Below, piece by piece: positions 9,264 through 20,619 of a stretch of 64,000 nt of DNA. The translations under genes were made by a program, and so were the position numbers. The notes beneath the pieces were generated by a model that saw only the letters and a program-made list of their open reading frames with translations, was not told where the DNA came from and searched no databases. Numbering within the stretch: position 1 is the first letter of the stretch; every line of letters starts with the position of its first letter. The stretch spans positions 1 to 64,000 of the forward strand of contig VIIQ02000021.1 of the NCBI GenBank assembly GCA_007449985.2. The letters run 5' to 3'. The DNA comes from Desmodesmus armatus. Lineage: Eukaryota; Chlorophyta; Chlorophyceae; Sphaeropleales; Scenedesmaceae.

Positions 9264-11243
9264 TCAACTCTCCTGCTCCTCCGCCACTTGCTGCCACACA
9301 GGCTCGCCATCAGGCACCCACTGCACAGAACAGCACACAAGATGCAGCACACAAGATGCTGAGGGAGGGGGGCATGAGTTGCTCATGCCATGGCAAAACC
9401 CTGAAGGGAAAATTCTGAAGCAAAAAGCACGCCTTGGCATACGAGTCACACTGACAGAGTATCAGTACATGGCATCTGAAGTGTTGCTGCAAACCAGTGT
9501 TGTTGAACCATGGCAGCACGCTCTGCCCCTAGCATGACAAAGCAGTGAACTCATAAGCGCACTCACGCAGCCAGGAACTCACCTCCCACACCCAGAACTT
9601 GCCATCCCACTCAGCGTATGGGAATTCAGGTGAGAAGCCAGCGCGTGGTGCCCTGTACCGCAGCTGCGTCAGGTGCTTTAGTGCTGTCAGCTGCAGCAGC
9701 ATGGCCTCCTCACTAGGGTCTGACATGGTCAACCGCCGCAGCCCTGTCAGCTGACACACAGCCTCCAACCCTTGGGTGAATCCGTTGCAGGATGTAGCTG
9801 CAGCTCATGCAAGCCGCTGAGCCGTGCCAGTGGCGCAAGCCGCTCGGCACTGTACTGCATGTCACGCATGTCTAACAGCTGCAGCCCGGGGCAGCAGCTG
9901 GTAAGGAGGCTGCCCTCCGGGGCTGCAGCAGAGCTTGAGCAGCGACCCCTGCGACATGCAGTGTCCGCAGCTGTGGTAGCTGCCTGCCCACAGAGAACAA
10001 CTGCTGCCACGCCCGTGCTGGCAGTGTGCAGCTGCTGATGTCGAGGTGCTGCAGCTTGCTGCAGGCTGTCAGCGCTGAGTAGGCTGCCGCGGGAGGGCTT
10101 GCATTCACAATGTGTAAGCTGCTGCTTAGGTTCAGGTGTGTCAGCTGCTGCATCTGCTGCAGGTGTGATAGCAGCTCTGCGGTTCCCGCTGCACCAAGCA
10201 TGCTGCACTCCGTCAGCTCAAGGTGCTGCATGTGAGGTTTATTTGCCAAGACCCCTAGCTCAAAGTTGTCGTTGTTGACCCGATGTAGCTTCAAGAGACT
10301 CAGGTGTTGCGAGGCTGACAGCATGCTCGCCCGGAGCCCATTTGCAAATGCGCGATCCGCCGCAGCTCCTGCAGACGTGTCAGCGCCTGCAGTCAGTCAG
10401 TCAGTCAGTCAGTCAGTCAGTCAGTCAGTCAGTGTCAGTCAGTCAGTCAGTCAGTCAGTCAGTCAGTCAGTCAGTCAGTCAGTCAGTCAGTCAGTCAGTC
10501 AGTCAGTCAGTCAGTCAGTCAGTCAGTCAGTCAGTCAGCCAGCCAGTCAGTCAGTCAGTCAGTCTGTCAGCCAGTCAGTTGCCATTCAATCACCTGCAGG
10601 TGCCGCATGCCGTCAGTGTTCCCATATGCTTGCACCCCTGCTAGCTCCAGGTATGTCAGCTGCGGCAATCTCTGAAGGGTGGTATCGTAGAATCGCACAT
10701 TGGAGCTGATTGGCATGACAAAGCTGAGGTGCTCCAGCCCTGGCAGCCGCGACAGCGCAGCAGCGACTGCCTTCCCCTTGTAGTCATCAAGCAGTGTGCA
10801 ATAGTGTATGCGCAGCTGCTTGAGGGGTGGCCCCACTCTACCCTGCCAGAGTGGCCGCAGCTGCAATCCTACCAGGCTGAAGCTCAGGCAAGACAGCCCC
10901 TGCAGCTGGTCCTGGGGCAGCTTCTGCAAGCCGATGAGTGTGCCCCCCTCGAACTCGAGGCTGCTGACATGCTGCTGATGGTTGGTCAGGTAATATAGAA
11001 CTCTGTCCAGCTGGCGCTGGCCGCGCCAGCAGTTCGTACATCCCACAACCCTGATACTGCTGGCTGCCAGCACTGCTGCTGGTGCAGCCTGCTGTGGGTC
11101 CTAGCAGCGCTGAACAGGCTGCGAGGGTCATCGGCACAATAGCGCAGCACGGCCTCCAGGCAGGAGTCGGGCAGCTGCAGCAGCGAGGGTGCTGGCTGAG
11201 GTGCACTGCTGTCCATATTGTGTAAGCAGACAACGGTGCACAT
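9264..11243 (-). pseudogene. F-box/LRR protein pseudogene
   Basis: Paralogue of the gene at 38762-40747, read on the - strand from ATG 11243-11241 (MCTVVCLHNMDSS). It has an F-box-like start (LPDSCLEAVLRYCADDPRSL), then leucine-rich repeats such as HLSLLKLHRV and LTHLNLSSSL. It ends in a small last exon (WVPDGEPVWQQVAEEQES, stop 9266-9264). The intron after TDGMRHLQ is occupied by the tetranucleotide run at 10389-10560. Against the intact copy the frame shifts at least four times: a lost G near 11075 (after HSRLHQ), a lost base near 10350, and shifts near 9960 and 9780. Proteins of this kind usually recruit substrates to SCF ubiquitin ligases. This copy should not make a full protein unless the shifts are assembly errors. 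Confidence 0.8.
10389..10560. repeat. (CAGT)n microsatellite
   Basis: Roughly 40 CAGT units, with one CAGTGT break near 10431 and CAGC variants near 10536-10546. It fills most of the intron of the F-box/LRR pseudogene. The matching intron of the intact paralogue (39426-39604) has only scattered ACTGA/CTGACTG words, so the run expanded after the duplication. Confidence 0.9.
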
Positions 11244-12484
11244 TCCCAGCAGCAGCAGCAGCAGAGGGGCACCCTGAGCTATCTGATCCCTTGATGGCCG
11301 ATGTGAGGGTTGATTTGTTGGATCAACCAGCTGGTATGTATGGCGTACCTTGGCATGGCTGCGATTGCGTTGACGTCACTTGGAGCGATCAGTGTTCAGA
11401 TCAGGGTATCTCGAAGGTCAAGTCCTGCAGAAACGAAACATGTTCTCCCATTATTCCTGATACAGGATGAGCCCAAAAGGGTGAAGCAAAAACCAAGATC
11501 AGCCATAAACAGCGAGGGTCCCAGGCAGTCTGTTGATGCGTTGACTCTGTTGAACTCTCTGAAGTTCACAGTGTTCGACTGCCTATCCGCTGACGCAGCT
11601 AGTCGATGACGTCTCTATCAAAGATTATTCTATTTCGGCCCTATAATATTTCAGCCCGTGCGCAGCGGTTTTGAGCCGCATGATTACGTGCTTCACATTC
11701 TGGGAGGCACGGTGAGGTGGTTTGGTGCCGCTGCTGTACATCCTGCGTTCGTTGTGGGCAAATGAACAGCGTGGGTGTACAACCAGCACGACTTACCATC
11801 ACACGAGGCACTTGATGAGCGCTGTAGCAGGTGGCCCAGCACTGCTTGCACCAAGAGGGCCATTGGCCACATATTAAGTGCAGCAGTACAGCAGTACAGC
11901 TCTGCAGCATTGATCGTACAACCCTGAACACGCAGCAGCATGCTGTCCACCGTAAGGCTGAAAAAGCTACATCCCTACTGGCTGAGCCTGTCTTACGGTG
12001 AAGACAGCAGCCCCTCTCTCAACCGCAACAGAGTTACAGTACACCTGACAGCTCTCACCCTATCATCCACAGTGCTGAAACACGGCTGAAAAACAAGGTG
12101 CAGAACAAAAACCAACATCCATGTGTGCTGTTGGCAGCCATCCACACAAACAAGCAGGCTGACAGCATTTGATCCCAAATGCAGCACATGGAATCTGCAA
12201 CATTCGACCCCAAGGCAAGGTGAAGTTCTCACGCCAACCCTTGCGCACAACACCTCACTTGATTCGACAACAGCAGCTGCTGCCACAGGGTGACAGCAGC
12301 ATAAACCAAACCAAAGAAGATCACAAAATTGTGATGTACAAAGCGACGCTGACAGCAGCTCCATACCAAGCCAAGCAGAGCGAACACCCCAGGGCGCCAC
12401 TCGCATGTGCACCCCAATATGCTCTGCCCCTACCGCTGCTGCTGCTGCTGCTGCCGCTGCCTCACCAAAGATGCACAGCGGCTG
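11244..12484. other. 5' flank of pseudogene and 3' flank of SLU7
   Basis: From 11244 to about 11540 the reverse complement matches the upstream region of the intact F-box/LRR gene (about 38340-38760), including a CAG run and AGCGAGGGTCCC-type words. The duplication therefore included the promoter side. From 11640 to 12484 I recognise nothing except the putative poly(A) signal of SLU7. Confidence 0.6.
12034..12038 (-). terminator. Putative TGTAA polyadenylation signal of SLU7
   Basis: TGTAA on the - strand, about 450 bp after the SLU7 stop. TGTAA is the usual green-algal signal, but no transcript end is available to confirm it. Confidence 0.35.
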
Positions 12485-15400
12485 CTACAAGAGGTCGTAG
12501 CCGTCTGTGCCCTTGCCGTCCCCGCTACCCTTGAATGCCTTCATGGGGTCGTCCCCCCCTCTGCTCTTCTTGAGCCTGTAGGCCTCTATCTCCTCAGGGG
12601 TGACGTCATGGCTGTCGTCGTCAACACTCGTGAACTGCACAGCACCGTACAGCACAGCACGACACAGCACAGCGGCGATAGCGGCGTCAGTACCAACACA
12701 CACATCGCACTTGCCGTACTGTGGCCGAAAGTATGTGCAGATTCCGCATGTGCAGTTGATAGGCATAGGGCAGTTCAGCTCCACCTCCTCTTCTGCTGCA
12801 GCAGCCTCCCTGGCCTTTCCCCCCGGCTTTCAGTGCGGCCGCTGCGCCTCAAAAGCCCGGGCCAACCTCCCCCATGCCCCTTTCGACCATCCCCATGCAC
12901 ATATCCCCCCCCCCCCCCCCAATACACCACACCCAAGCAATCCGCCCGCCTTCCGTTTCCGCTCGTCTCGTGCCACCTTTTCCGCCTCTCCTGCTTCTCC
13001 AACTTCTTCAGTGCTGCCTTGATCATCCAAATCAGCCTCAGCAGCACCCCCACCCCCCTTCAAAGCCCAGCAGTCTACACCCACCACTACCCATCACAGC
13101 ACCCTTTGACACCCAAGCAATGCCCCGGCAGGCTCCACGACCCACCTTTCGTTTCCGCTCGTCTCCTGCCATCTCTTCCGCCTCCCGCACCTGCTTCTCT
13201 AGATTTTTCAGCGCCGCCTTGACCTTGTCGTCATCCAAATCAGCCTCCGCTGCCCCCACTGCCCCCTCCCACTTCCTGCCTAGCCCCCCCCCCCCCCAAG
13301 CCTGCCAGGCTCCACCATTGCCCATACTTCCCAGTAACCTGTGACCCCCAAGCACTCCACCCACCTTTCGTTTCCGCTCGTCTCCTGCCAACTCTTCCGC
13401 CTCTCGCTCCTGCTTCTCCAACTTTTTCAGCGCCGCCTTGACCTTATCATCATCCAAATCCGCCTCAGCAGCCCCCTCACTGCCCCACACGCTGCCGTGG
13501 ATGCCCCCTCCCTCCAGGTGGGCGTTGCTGAGGGTGGACTTGGCTCGCGCCTCTGCCTCTGCTGCTGCACGCTCAGCTTTGGCTGCTAGGTTGGCGGCCA
13601 TTGCCTCCTCTGACTGCGCAGCAGCCTTCTCACCAGCCTTGCCTGTGTGTGTGTGGTGGGGATGGGAGATGTGGCAGGGGGGGGGATAGTTCAGTGTGTG
13701 TCAGTTGTGAAAGGGCAGGGTAAGGACAGAAGCACCTGAGAATGAATGAGTGCTGATAACAGTCGACTTGGCTCGGCCAGCAGCCTTCCCACCAGCCTTG
13801 CCTGTGTGTGTTGTGGGGGTGTCGGTCACCCTCAGGAAGCCTTGGCAGCTGGCTAGTGCAAAGGCCAGGACCTTATGCCCCTTACTTGTACTGCACTGAA
13901 CTGCACATGATCCAACACCAGGGGAGTTGCCCCCCCCCCCCCCCCCGCCCATCACCTTGCCCTATCATTACCCCCCCCCCCCATTACCTTGCCCTATCAT
14001 ACCCCCCCCACCACCACTACCACCCTGCCGCATCCTACCTGTGCAGTAGCTGTTCTTGACGCTGCTGTGGCAGCAGGCGTAGCCCCACGTGCCCTCCTGC
14101 CACCAGGAGCCCCACACTGCCGTGTGGTTGTTGATGTACACGTCCTCATCGTACCTGCAGTGATGATCATGAGAAACACGATGACAGTACTTGGTGGGGG
14201 GGGGGGTCAGGGCAGCTGCAGGACGCAGCGAATGTGTTCACGTGCCTGACGACGACAAGGACCAGGGTTCAACACTGCTGCATGTGCTGCGCTGCTGTCA
14301 TGCACCGGGGCACAACAGGCAGTACAGTCAGCGCCAATCACACCATACACCCCCGCACGCCACTCAACTACACCAGTGCTGCTGGAGTGAGTGCAGGAAT
14401 TGACAGACGACCATTAGTCAACACATATGCAAGTCCCTGCCTCACGCCTACAGGACACCACCAACCAAACTTGCAATGATACCGCATCAATATCCTGCCC
14501 TTTGCACCCACCTGCTGCGCTTGACTGTCTCACTGCCGCGTATGAGTCTCCCTGCCCTGTCGTACTCCACATACTGCTCAGACTGACCCAGCAGCAGCGT
14601 GGGGTCAGGGGCAGGCGCAGCTGCAGGAGCGCAACACAGGAGCAGCAGCATGGACCAGGCAGACGACTGTCAGCATGCTACCAGTTACTGGGGAATGCTC
14701 AGACTGGCACACGTGGCACTTACCATGCAGTTACTGCAGACAGACTGAGCCAGCACACACATGCCCTGCGTCAATGCCCCCTGCCTGCCCCCTCACGCTA
14801 GTTGTATCGCCATGGGATGCGCGCTGGTCCGACTATGTGTGGTACACACACGCCGAGATATTCCAACTGTGTGTGGCACACATGTGCTGAGAGATTGTCA
14901 CAGCGCACGCAGCCCTGCACCCCCCCCCCTTCACACCCAGAGACACATGGCAATGCTGTCGACCTCCTCCAACTGCCAATGATGCACTCCCCGGTCAACA
15001 GGATCACATGCAGGAGCCCCGTGTACTCTACATATGCAACAAACCCAGCCACACATCCCCCTCATCTGTGTTGCTGTACTTGGCCAGCGCCTCGCGTCTT
15101 TTTGGTGCTGCAGTGATTCCACACTGGACATTCACCACACCTGTGCCCTCCCCCCCCCCCCCCCCCCACACCACCCACCCCACTCCCACTCCCCCCCCCC
15201 CCCCCGTCCTCTCCTCACCTGTGTTGCCGTACTTGGCCAGCACGTCTTCCTTGTTCTGGCCCTGCAGTGCCTCCTTCTTGGCCTTGAACTGACTGTACAT
15301 CACCTCAGCAAGGCTAGGGAGGGCCTGGGGCGGGGACAGAGAATGCAGGAGACGGGAACGCAGAAAAGAAAGCACAGGACAGGCAGGACAGGACAGGACA

Positions 15401-18400
15401 GGGCAGAACAAGTCAGTGTCACTGGCTGGCAATGTGATGTACATCACCTCAGAAAGACTGGGCAGGGCCTGGGAGGGAGACATGAACGCAGGAGGCACAG
15501 CACATGACAGGCAGGACATGCAAGACAGGACAGCACAGGACAGAAAAGAAGCGTCGCTCGCTGATAGGGTGATGACGAAACTGGACAGAGAGGGGCAACG
15601 ACGGGACCACCAAATGGTATGACGACACACGCAAGTTGCTGTGACGACAAATGTTGTGATAGCTGTTGTATTGTCAACTGTCCTGGTATGTCTGCCATGC
15701 GCCCAGTCCAACCACCCCACCCACCTGTGCGTGCACTGTCCCTCCCTTCTCCTCTGCCGCCATGTATGCCACCCCATCCCCGCACCCCCCCCCCCCCCCC
15801 ATCCCACCCACACAATGTGCCCAGTCCAACCACCCCACCCCACCCACCTGAACGTGCACCGTCCCTCCCTTCTCCTCTGCCGCCATGTATGCCACCCCCG
15901 TCCCTGACCCCCCCCCCCCCACACACACAGGAAAACATTGCGCCCCATCCAACCACCCACCTGTACGTGCACCGTCCCTCCCTTCTCCTCTGCCGCCATG
16001 CTGTGCAGGTTGAGTGCCTGCCAGGAGGCATACTCCCCACTGGTGCGCACAAAGTTGTCGCCAAAGAACGTCTTCTCATTGGAAGGCTGCAGCAGTGAAA
16101 CAAGCAGCAGTCAGCAGCAGAAAGCACCGGCAGTCAGCAACAGCAGCCAGGCGGCCAGCACTCGACTACCCAGCCATAGTGGCACAACAAACTGCCCCTG
16201 TACCTGTCTGCTGCTTGGTAGAAGGGCGAAACTCCCACCTGCTGCTTACGATGCAAAAGCACAATGTGCACGCCACGTCTGATGCCACTGCATGCCCCCC
16301 CCCCCCCCACCACCACCCACCCACCTTGGCCACCCTCTGCACCCCCCCCCCCTCTCGTCCCCCCAAATGCCAACCTCCACGCCCACACGACCACACTCAC
16401 ATACCTTGTTGGGGTTGGGGTCCTCCTCATGCTGCGTGACTTGGGGTCGTAGTGTGCACTATTGGTGTCCAGGTTGAGGAGGTACTTTGCTGTGTCCTCA
16501 CGGATGCGCAGGTTACGCACACTGCCGGTGCTGCCTCCCGCTGTCGTACGCACACGCTTCTTGACCTCACCAAAAGCTGCGTGCAGGACGGGGGGGGGGG
16601 GGGGGGCAACCATGGCGGTTGGTGTGTGGGAGCAGTCATGTGTGATATGCATTGCGGAGGGTATGTGTGAAAGTGAGAGGAGGCACAACAAGCGCATTTT
16701 TGGTCCTCAACCACTGCAGCATACAATGCACGCTTTACCACACAACCACCTGCCTGCCACCAACTGCCACAGCAGTGTTGCACTCCAGCCACGATCACGT
16801 TGCCGCCAGCTTTGCAGCCATGAAGTATGCGGTGCTGCTCCCAGCCCACGCACTTGCAAGGCACTGGCCCCAAGCACCCTTCCAGTACCCACTTCAGCGC
16901 TGCCCTCCACATTTGCCGTGCTGCCCAACCCGGTGCAGCATGCTGGACCCCCCCCTTCAAACACCCCCCCCCCCCCCGCCTGCGCCCACCCCATCTACAT
17001 TCTGCGGGCCTCAAGCACCTCTACACCACCCAGCGCCCCCCCCCACCACCCCCTGCCGACTGCCCCGCCCCCCCTGCCGACTGCCTCCCCCCCCCCCCCC
17101 CCCAAGCTCCACACCCTGCCCCCCCCCCCCCCAAGCTCCACACCCTGCCCCCCCCCCCCCCCCCCCCCCCACACACAAAACAATGCTCAGCCCACCCACC
17201 TGCATCTTCATCCTCCGCGATCTTAGCATCATCGCCCACAGCAGCAGCGCCATTCACCCCATCAGGATCGCCCGCTGCTGCTGCTGCTGCTGCTGCCTCC
17301 GCCTGCTGCCGCGCCTCGTCAACCTTGCCCTGCGCGTACAGAGCCTCAACCTGCTCCTTCACCTTGAGCTCCTGCGCACACAAAAAAAACATAGCACAGC
17401 ACAGCATGTCACAGCAGCAGGACATGATGGGTACAGAGCCTCGACCTGCTCCTTCACCTTGAGCTCCTGTGAACCCGATAAAAGCACAGCACAGCACAGC
17501 ACGGCAAGGTACACCACAGCACAGCGGCAGGACACACGTGCGTTCAGTTCGACTCCACAAAACACTCCTTCACCTTCAGCTCCTGCGAACATGATGACAG
17601 CACAGCACAGCACGGCACAGCGGCACACACGCATTCAGTTTGACTCACACTCAACTGGTTCAACAGAACGCTCCCTCACCTTCAGCTCCTGTGCATGTGA
17701 TCACAGCACAGCACGGCACAGCGGCAGGACACACACGCAGCACCCACCTGCCATATTGCGTCCACTGCTTCGTAGCGCTCCACCACCTTGGCATATTCCT
17801 CAGTGCCGAACCCACCCTAGCTGTCGCGCTTGCTGCCGTAGGTGGTGAGCTGGATCTCTTCTATGGCTGCATTGTCCCCACACATACAATGATGCCCACC
17901 CCCATTAGCCTGCAGCCCTGCCCTGAGCGCCGCCCCCTCCCCCCAACTCACCACGGGAACAAGCACCCACCTGCCGTATGGCGTACACTGCTTCGTACCA
18001 GTCCACCACCTTGGCATACTCCTCCATGATGAACCCATTTTCGCCCTGTTTATCTTAAGGCACCTCTTGTACAGAGCAACCCTCCCCACAGCGCAGCCCC
18101 CCCCCCCCCAACCCTAAACCCTAAACCCTCCACCCCACCCCACACACACAGTTGCTAGTATGCTAGCAACTCAAGTAATCCCTGTGCTAACACACCACCA
18201 ACACCCGCAGAGCAATACCCACCTGCCGAATGGCGTCCACTGCTTCGTAGCGCTCCACCACCTTTGGCAGACTTCTCAGTGTCAAAGCCACTGTAGTCAA
18301 TGCACGCACTGCCCTAGATGGCGAACTGGCTCTCGTGACGAGCTGCAGTTTGTTTTGCGCATACCACCGCCCGCCCCCGCTGAAGGGTACCCCTCCTGGA

Positions 18401-20035
18401 AGTGCAGCCCCCCCCCCCCTCTCCCCCTCGGCACACAGCCCCCCGTAAACCTATACCGTAAAACTATACCCACCTGCCGTATGGCGTCGACTGCTTCGTA
18501 GCGGTCCACCACCTTGGCATACTCCTCCGTGTCAAAGCCGTTGTAGCGGTCGCGCTTGCTGTCGTATGTTGACAGATGGATCTCGTCGATCTTGTCGTCG
18601 GCAGCGATGTGTTTGCCGGTGAACTTGGCACCCCGCACGCGCGGCCGCTCTAGGCAGTCCGCCACCTTGTGCGTCATGGAGCCACAGCTGCAGCAGCAGG
18701 AAGGGGAGGGGTGTGCAAAAGGGTAAGCATGCAGCTTGATTGTGTAGCATGTGTGTGTGCACGGCGTAGTGGCAGTGGGAGGGGGGGTGGGAGGGAGAAA
18801 GGCAGTCGGCAACCTATGTGTCACGGAGCCACAGCTGCAGGAGGAGCAAGGCACCAGGACGGGGAGGGGTGCGGCACCGCCACAGGCGGTGAGGCTGTGT
18901 GTTGTCATAAACTGCATGTGTTGCATGTGTGGGGGGAGGAGAGAGGGCAGAGCAGTCAACCATCTTGTGCGTCATGGAGGCACAGCTGCAGAAAGAGCGA
19001 GGCAGCAGGAAGGGGAGGCGGTCACACGGGGCGGGTGAATAGCAGGGTATAATTGCTGCAAGGGAGGTTGGGGTAGAGAAGGGGGGGGGGGGGGGGCTCA
19101 CTACGCCTGCCCCTCTGCTGCTTTGAAGAGTCCATGCCTGCTATGTGCTGCTGCTGCTGCTGCTGCTGCTGCTGCGCGTGAATCTCCTGCCCCCCCCCCC
19201 CCCCCAAACACACACACATCTCATCCCAACATCGCCACTGCCGCTGCTGCAGCTGCCGCGGCTGCTTGATACGAAGCATCCGCTGTTGCTGTCTCCTTTA
19301 CCTGAGCTGTTGCACATTACTCATCGCCGGTGCTGACTGTGACGCCTGTGCTGGCCGTAACCTGGTAGCGCTGTACAAGGCGGCTGCGCTCCTGGATGAA
19401 AGGATGCTGCTACGGCTGCTTGCATGGTGCTGATGCGTGCCCCCCCCCTCTGTAGCCCTGCCGCACACACCTGCTGCCAAAGCACCCCTGTCACCCTGAC
19501 TGCAGACTTCAACTGTGCGCCCAGTGAGCCAACAATGATCTTCATGCCAACCACACTGCAGACTTGAAGAAACAGCAAAATCGCAGGAGTCCCTGCAATC
19601 TGACACAACCTTCTCTGCCATAGTGCCGCTACGTCACACAAACTTCTGCCCCCCCCCCCACCCCCCCACCCCCCCCCCCCACCACCCCCCCCCCCCCACC
19701 ACCACGCCACCCCACCCACCCACCACCCACCAACCACCACCACCCCTCCCCACTCACTTTTCGCAGGCGCCCTTGCGATACTTCGTAGCCTGGAAGACCT
19801 TCACTCCCCTGTCATACCACTGCGTGCTGTCTTCCATCTGCTGCTTCCAGTTCCGCTGATGCTTCAGGGTGGGCTTGTCTGAGTTCAAGTACCATGGCGC
19901 TGTGGTCATGTACTCAGGGATGTGGGGGTTGATCTCCTTTCCCTCCTCATCGACCTGTGCTGGCGCCAGACCCGCCTTTCGGGCTTCATCCAGCTCCTTC
20001 TGCCGCCGCATCTCGTCGCTGCTCTTGAAACTCAT
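12485..20035 (-). CDS. SLU7: Pre-mRNA splicing factor SLU7
   Basis: SLU7 acts in the second catalytic step of splicing, in 3' splice-site choice. Ten exons read on -: 20035-19758, 18687-18474, 17371-17200, 16576-16405, 16086-15961, 15324-15219, 14620-14512, 14154-14039, 13642-13365, 12634-12485. That gives about 573 residues, against 586 in human SLU7. Family signatures follow in order: [15 protein letters not shown], a CCHC zinc knuckle (C91, C94, H99, C104) split by intron 1, [68 protein letters not shown], a charged helix ending DERKRK, and a C-terminus containing [14 protein letters not shown]. Start ATG 20035 is the first in frame. All junction phases fit except at exon 4, where one base is missing near 16421-16430 (MRRTPTPT instead of the expected EDPNPNK). 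The gene is divergent from the kinase gene. Confidence 0.95.
12949..13258 (-). repeat. Two ghost copies of the SLU7 exon 9 donor end (intron 9)
   Basis: 13258-13146 repeats the last ~110 bp of exon 9 almost perfectly ([19 protein letters not shown] ... DERKRK) and is followed by GTGGGTCG. 13052-12949 is an older copy with indels (EADLDDQ ... RDERKRK). Neither has an acceptor in the right phase, so they are read as intronic relics and not exons. Confidence 0.85.
13740..13802 (-). repeat. Ghost copy of the SLU7 exon 9 acceptor end (intron 8)
   Basis: After TGTGTGTGCAG-like sequence, 13802-13740 reads [18 protein letters not shown], matching GKAGEKAAA and ARAKSTLSN of exon 9 with an internal deletion. 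Confidence 0.75.
15065..15094 (-). repeat. Ghost copy of the SLU7 exon 6 donor end (intron 6)
   Basis: EALAKYSNT followed by GATGAG, against VLAKYGNT followed by GTGAGG in the true exon. The donor GT has become GA. Confidence 0.75.
15433..15468 (-). repeat. Ghost copy of the SLU7 exon 6 acceptor end (intron 5)
   Basis: TCCCAG then GCCCTGCCCAGTCTTTC, reading [10 protein letters not shown], against [10 protein letters not shown] in the true exon (15324). Confidence 0.8.
15725..15888 (-). repeat. Two ghost copies of the SLU7 exon 5 donor end (intron 5)
   Basis: 15888-15848 reads [13 protein letters not shown] plus GTGGGT; 15763-15725 reads [13 protein letters not shown] plus GTGGGT. The true exon end is at 15961. 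Each copy is followed by G-rich intron sequence including a long G run on the sense strand. Confidence 0.85.
17431..17688 (-). repeat. Three ghost copies of the SLU7 exon 3 acceptor end (intron 2)
   Basis: Copies begin at 17688, 17582 and 17466 and read (E)LKV-type coding sequence (GAGCTGAAGGTGA or GAGCTCAAGGTGA), the last running to KEQVEALY. The true exon starts at 17371. The spacers, rich in GCTGTGCTGTGCTGT, are also repeated at ~100-bp intervals. Confidence 0.85.
17748..18296 (-). repeat. Three ghost copies of the SLU7 exon 2 donor end (intron 2)
   Basis: Copies end at 18223, 17971 and 17748, each with CTGCC(G/A) next to a GTGGGT donor. They read FDTE and ALRS fragments, then [18 protein letters not shown], then [18 protein letters not shown]. 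The true exon ends at 18474 ([18 protein letters not shown]). Each has frame breaks or stops. Confidence 0.85.
18110..18129. repeat. Short interstitial telomere-like repeat
   Basis: AACCCTAAACCCTAAACCCT, about two and a half CCCTAAA units, follows a C run inside SLU7 intron 2. CCCTAAA is the Arabidopsis-type telomere unit; here it is too short to be a telomere. Confidence 0.7.
18801..18985 (-). repeat. Two ghost copies of the SLU7 zinc-knuckle exon start (intron 1)
   Basis: At 18985-18952 ([11 protein letters not shown]) and 18834-18801 (CGSVTHRLP), each after a CAG acceptor. The true exon 2 begins at 18687 ([11 protein letters not shown]). Using an upstream copy would change the knuckle. 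Confidence 0.8.
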
Positions 20036-20619
20036 CCTGCTGCTGTTGCTGGGCAGTGCTGGGGGTTGCTAGTGAAAGGCTAGGGCTGGCTAAGTGGGCG
20101 CTGAGAAGTCTACGAGCGTGTGAGATATGACTGCAAGGTTGACGAGTGCTGTGCTAGTGTACCCCAGGAAAGAAGGAGCACACAGGCTGCGCTGCAGCAG
20201 CAGCTTGCTGCTGTGGGACTGCTGGACAGCCGTGAGGGCTACACAAACAGTACTGAAGGCAACAGTGGGATGTACTGAGTTGATCAGAGACAGAGGCAGA
20301 AGCCCATGCAGCAAACACAGGGTTGCAACAGGATGGCACAGTTGGCAGGTGTGCTGTCACTGAGCTGAAGCGTACTGATTAAGAAACCTCGTCCGTAAAC
20401 GTGCAATGCGTAACGTATGCTTTGACAACATATTCCCATTGCTGTTGTGCCTGTTTGTCACACAGTCACAGGACGTGGGCCAGGGGATACATCCACAGTC
20501 TGTCTTGATTTGGTGATCTAAGTCACTTCCCAACTTCAAGGTCGATGTTCTGGTCGTGATCCGACGTCCGCTTATCACGCATAACCAGCCAGCCTGCTTC
20601 CTGCAGTGCACAAGCTGTG
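20036..20619. promoter_or_regulatory. Divergent intergenic region between SLU7 and the kinase gene
   Basis: These 584 bp separate the start codons of two head-to-head genes and must hold both 5' UTRs and both promoters. I find no clear TATA box or other named element. Confidence 0.5.

Noticed and set aside
13146..13258. Extra SLU7 exon
   Set aside because: Coding similarity is high but the acceptor is out of phase, and including it would duplicate a helix not duplicated in other SLU7 proteins.
16652..17848. 398-codon + strand frame rich in Pro and Ser
   Set aside because: It lies antisense over SLU7 exon 3 and its introns and owes its length to C runs and CAG repeats.
18110..18129. Telomere end
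   Set aside because: Only about two and a half units in the middle of an intron.
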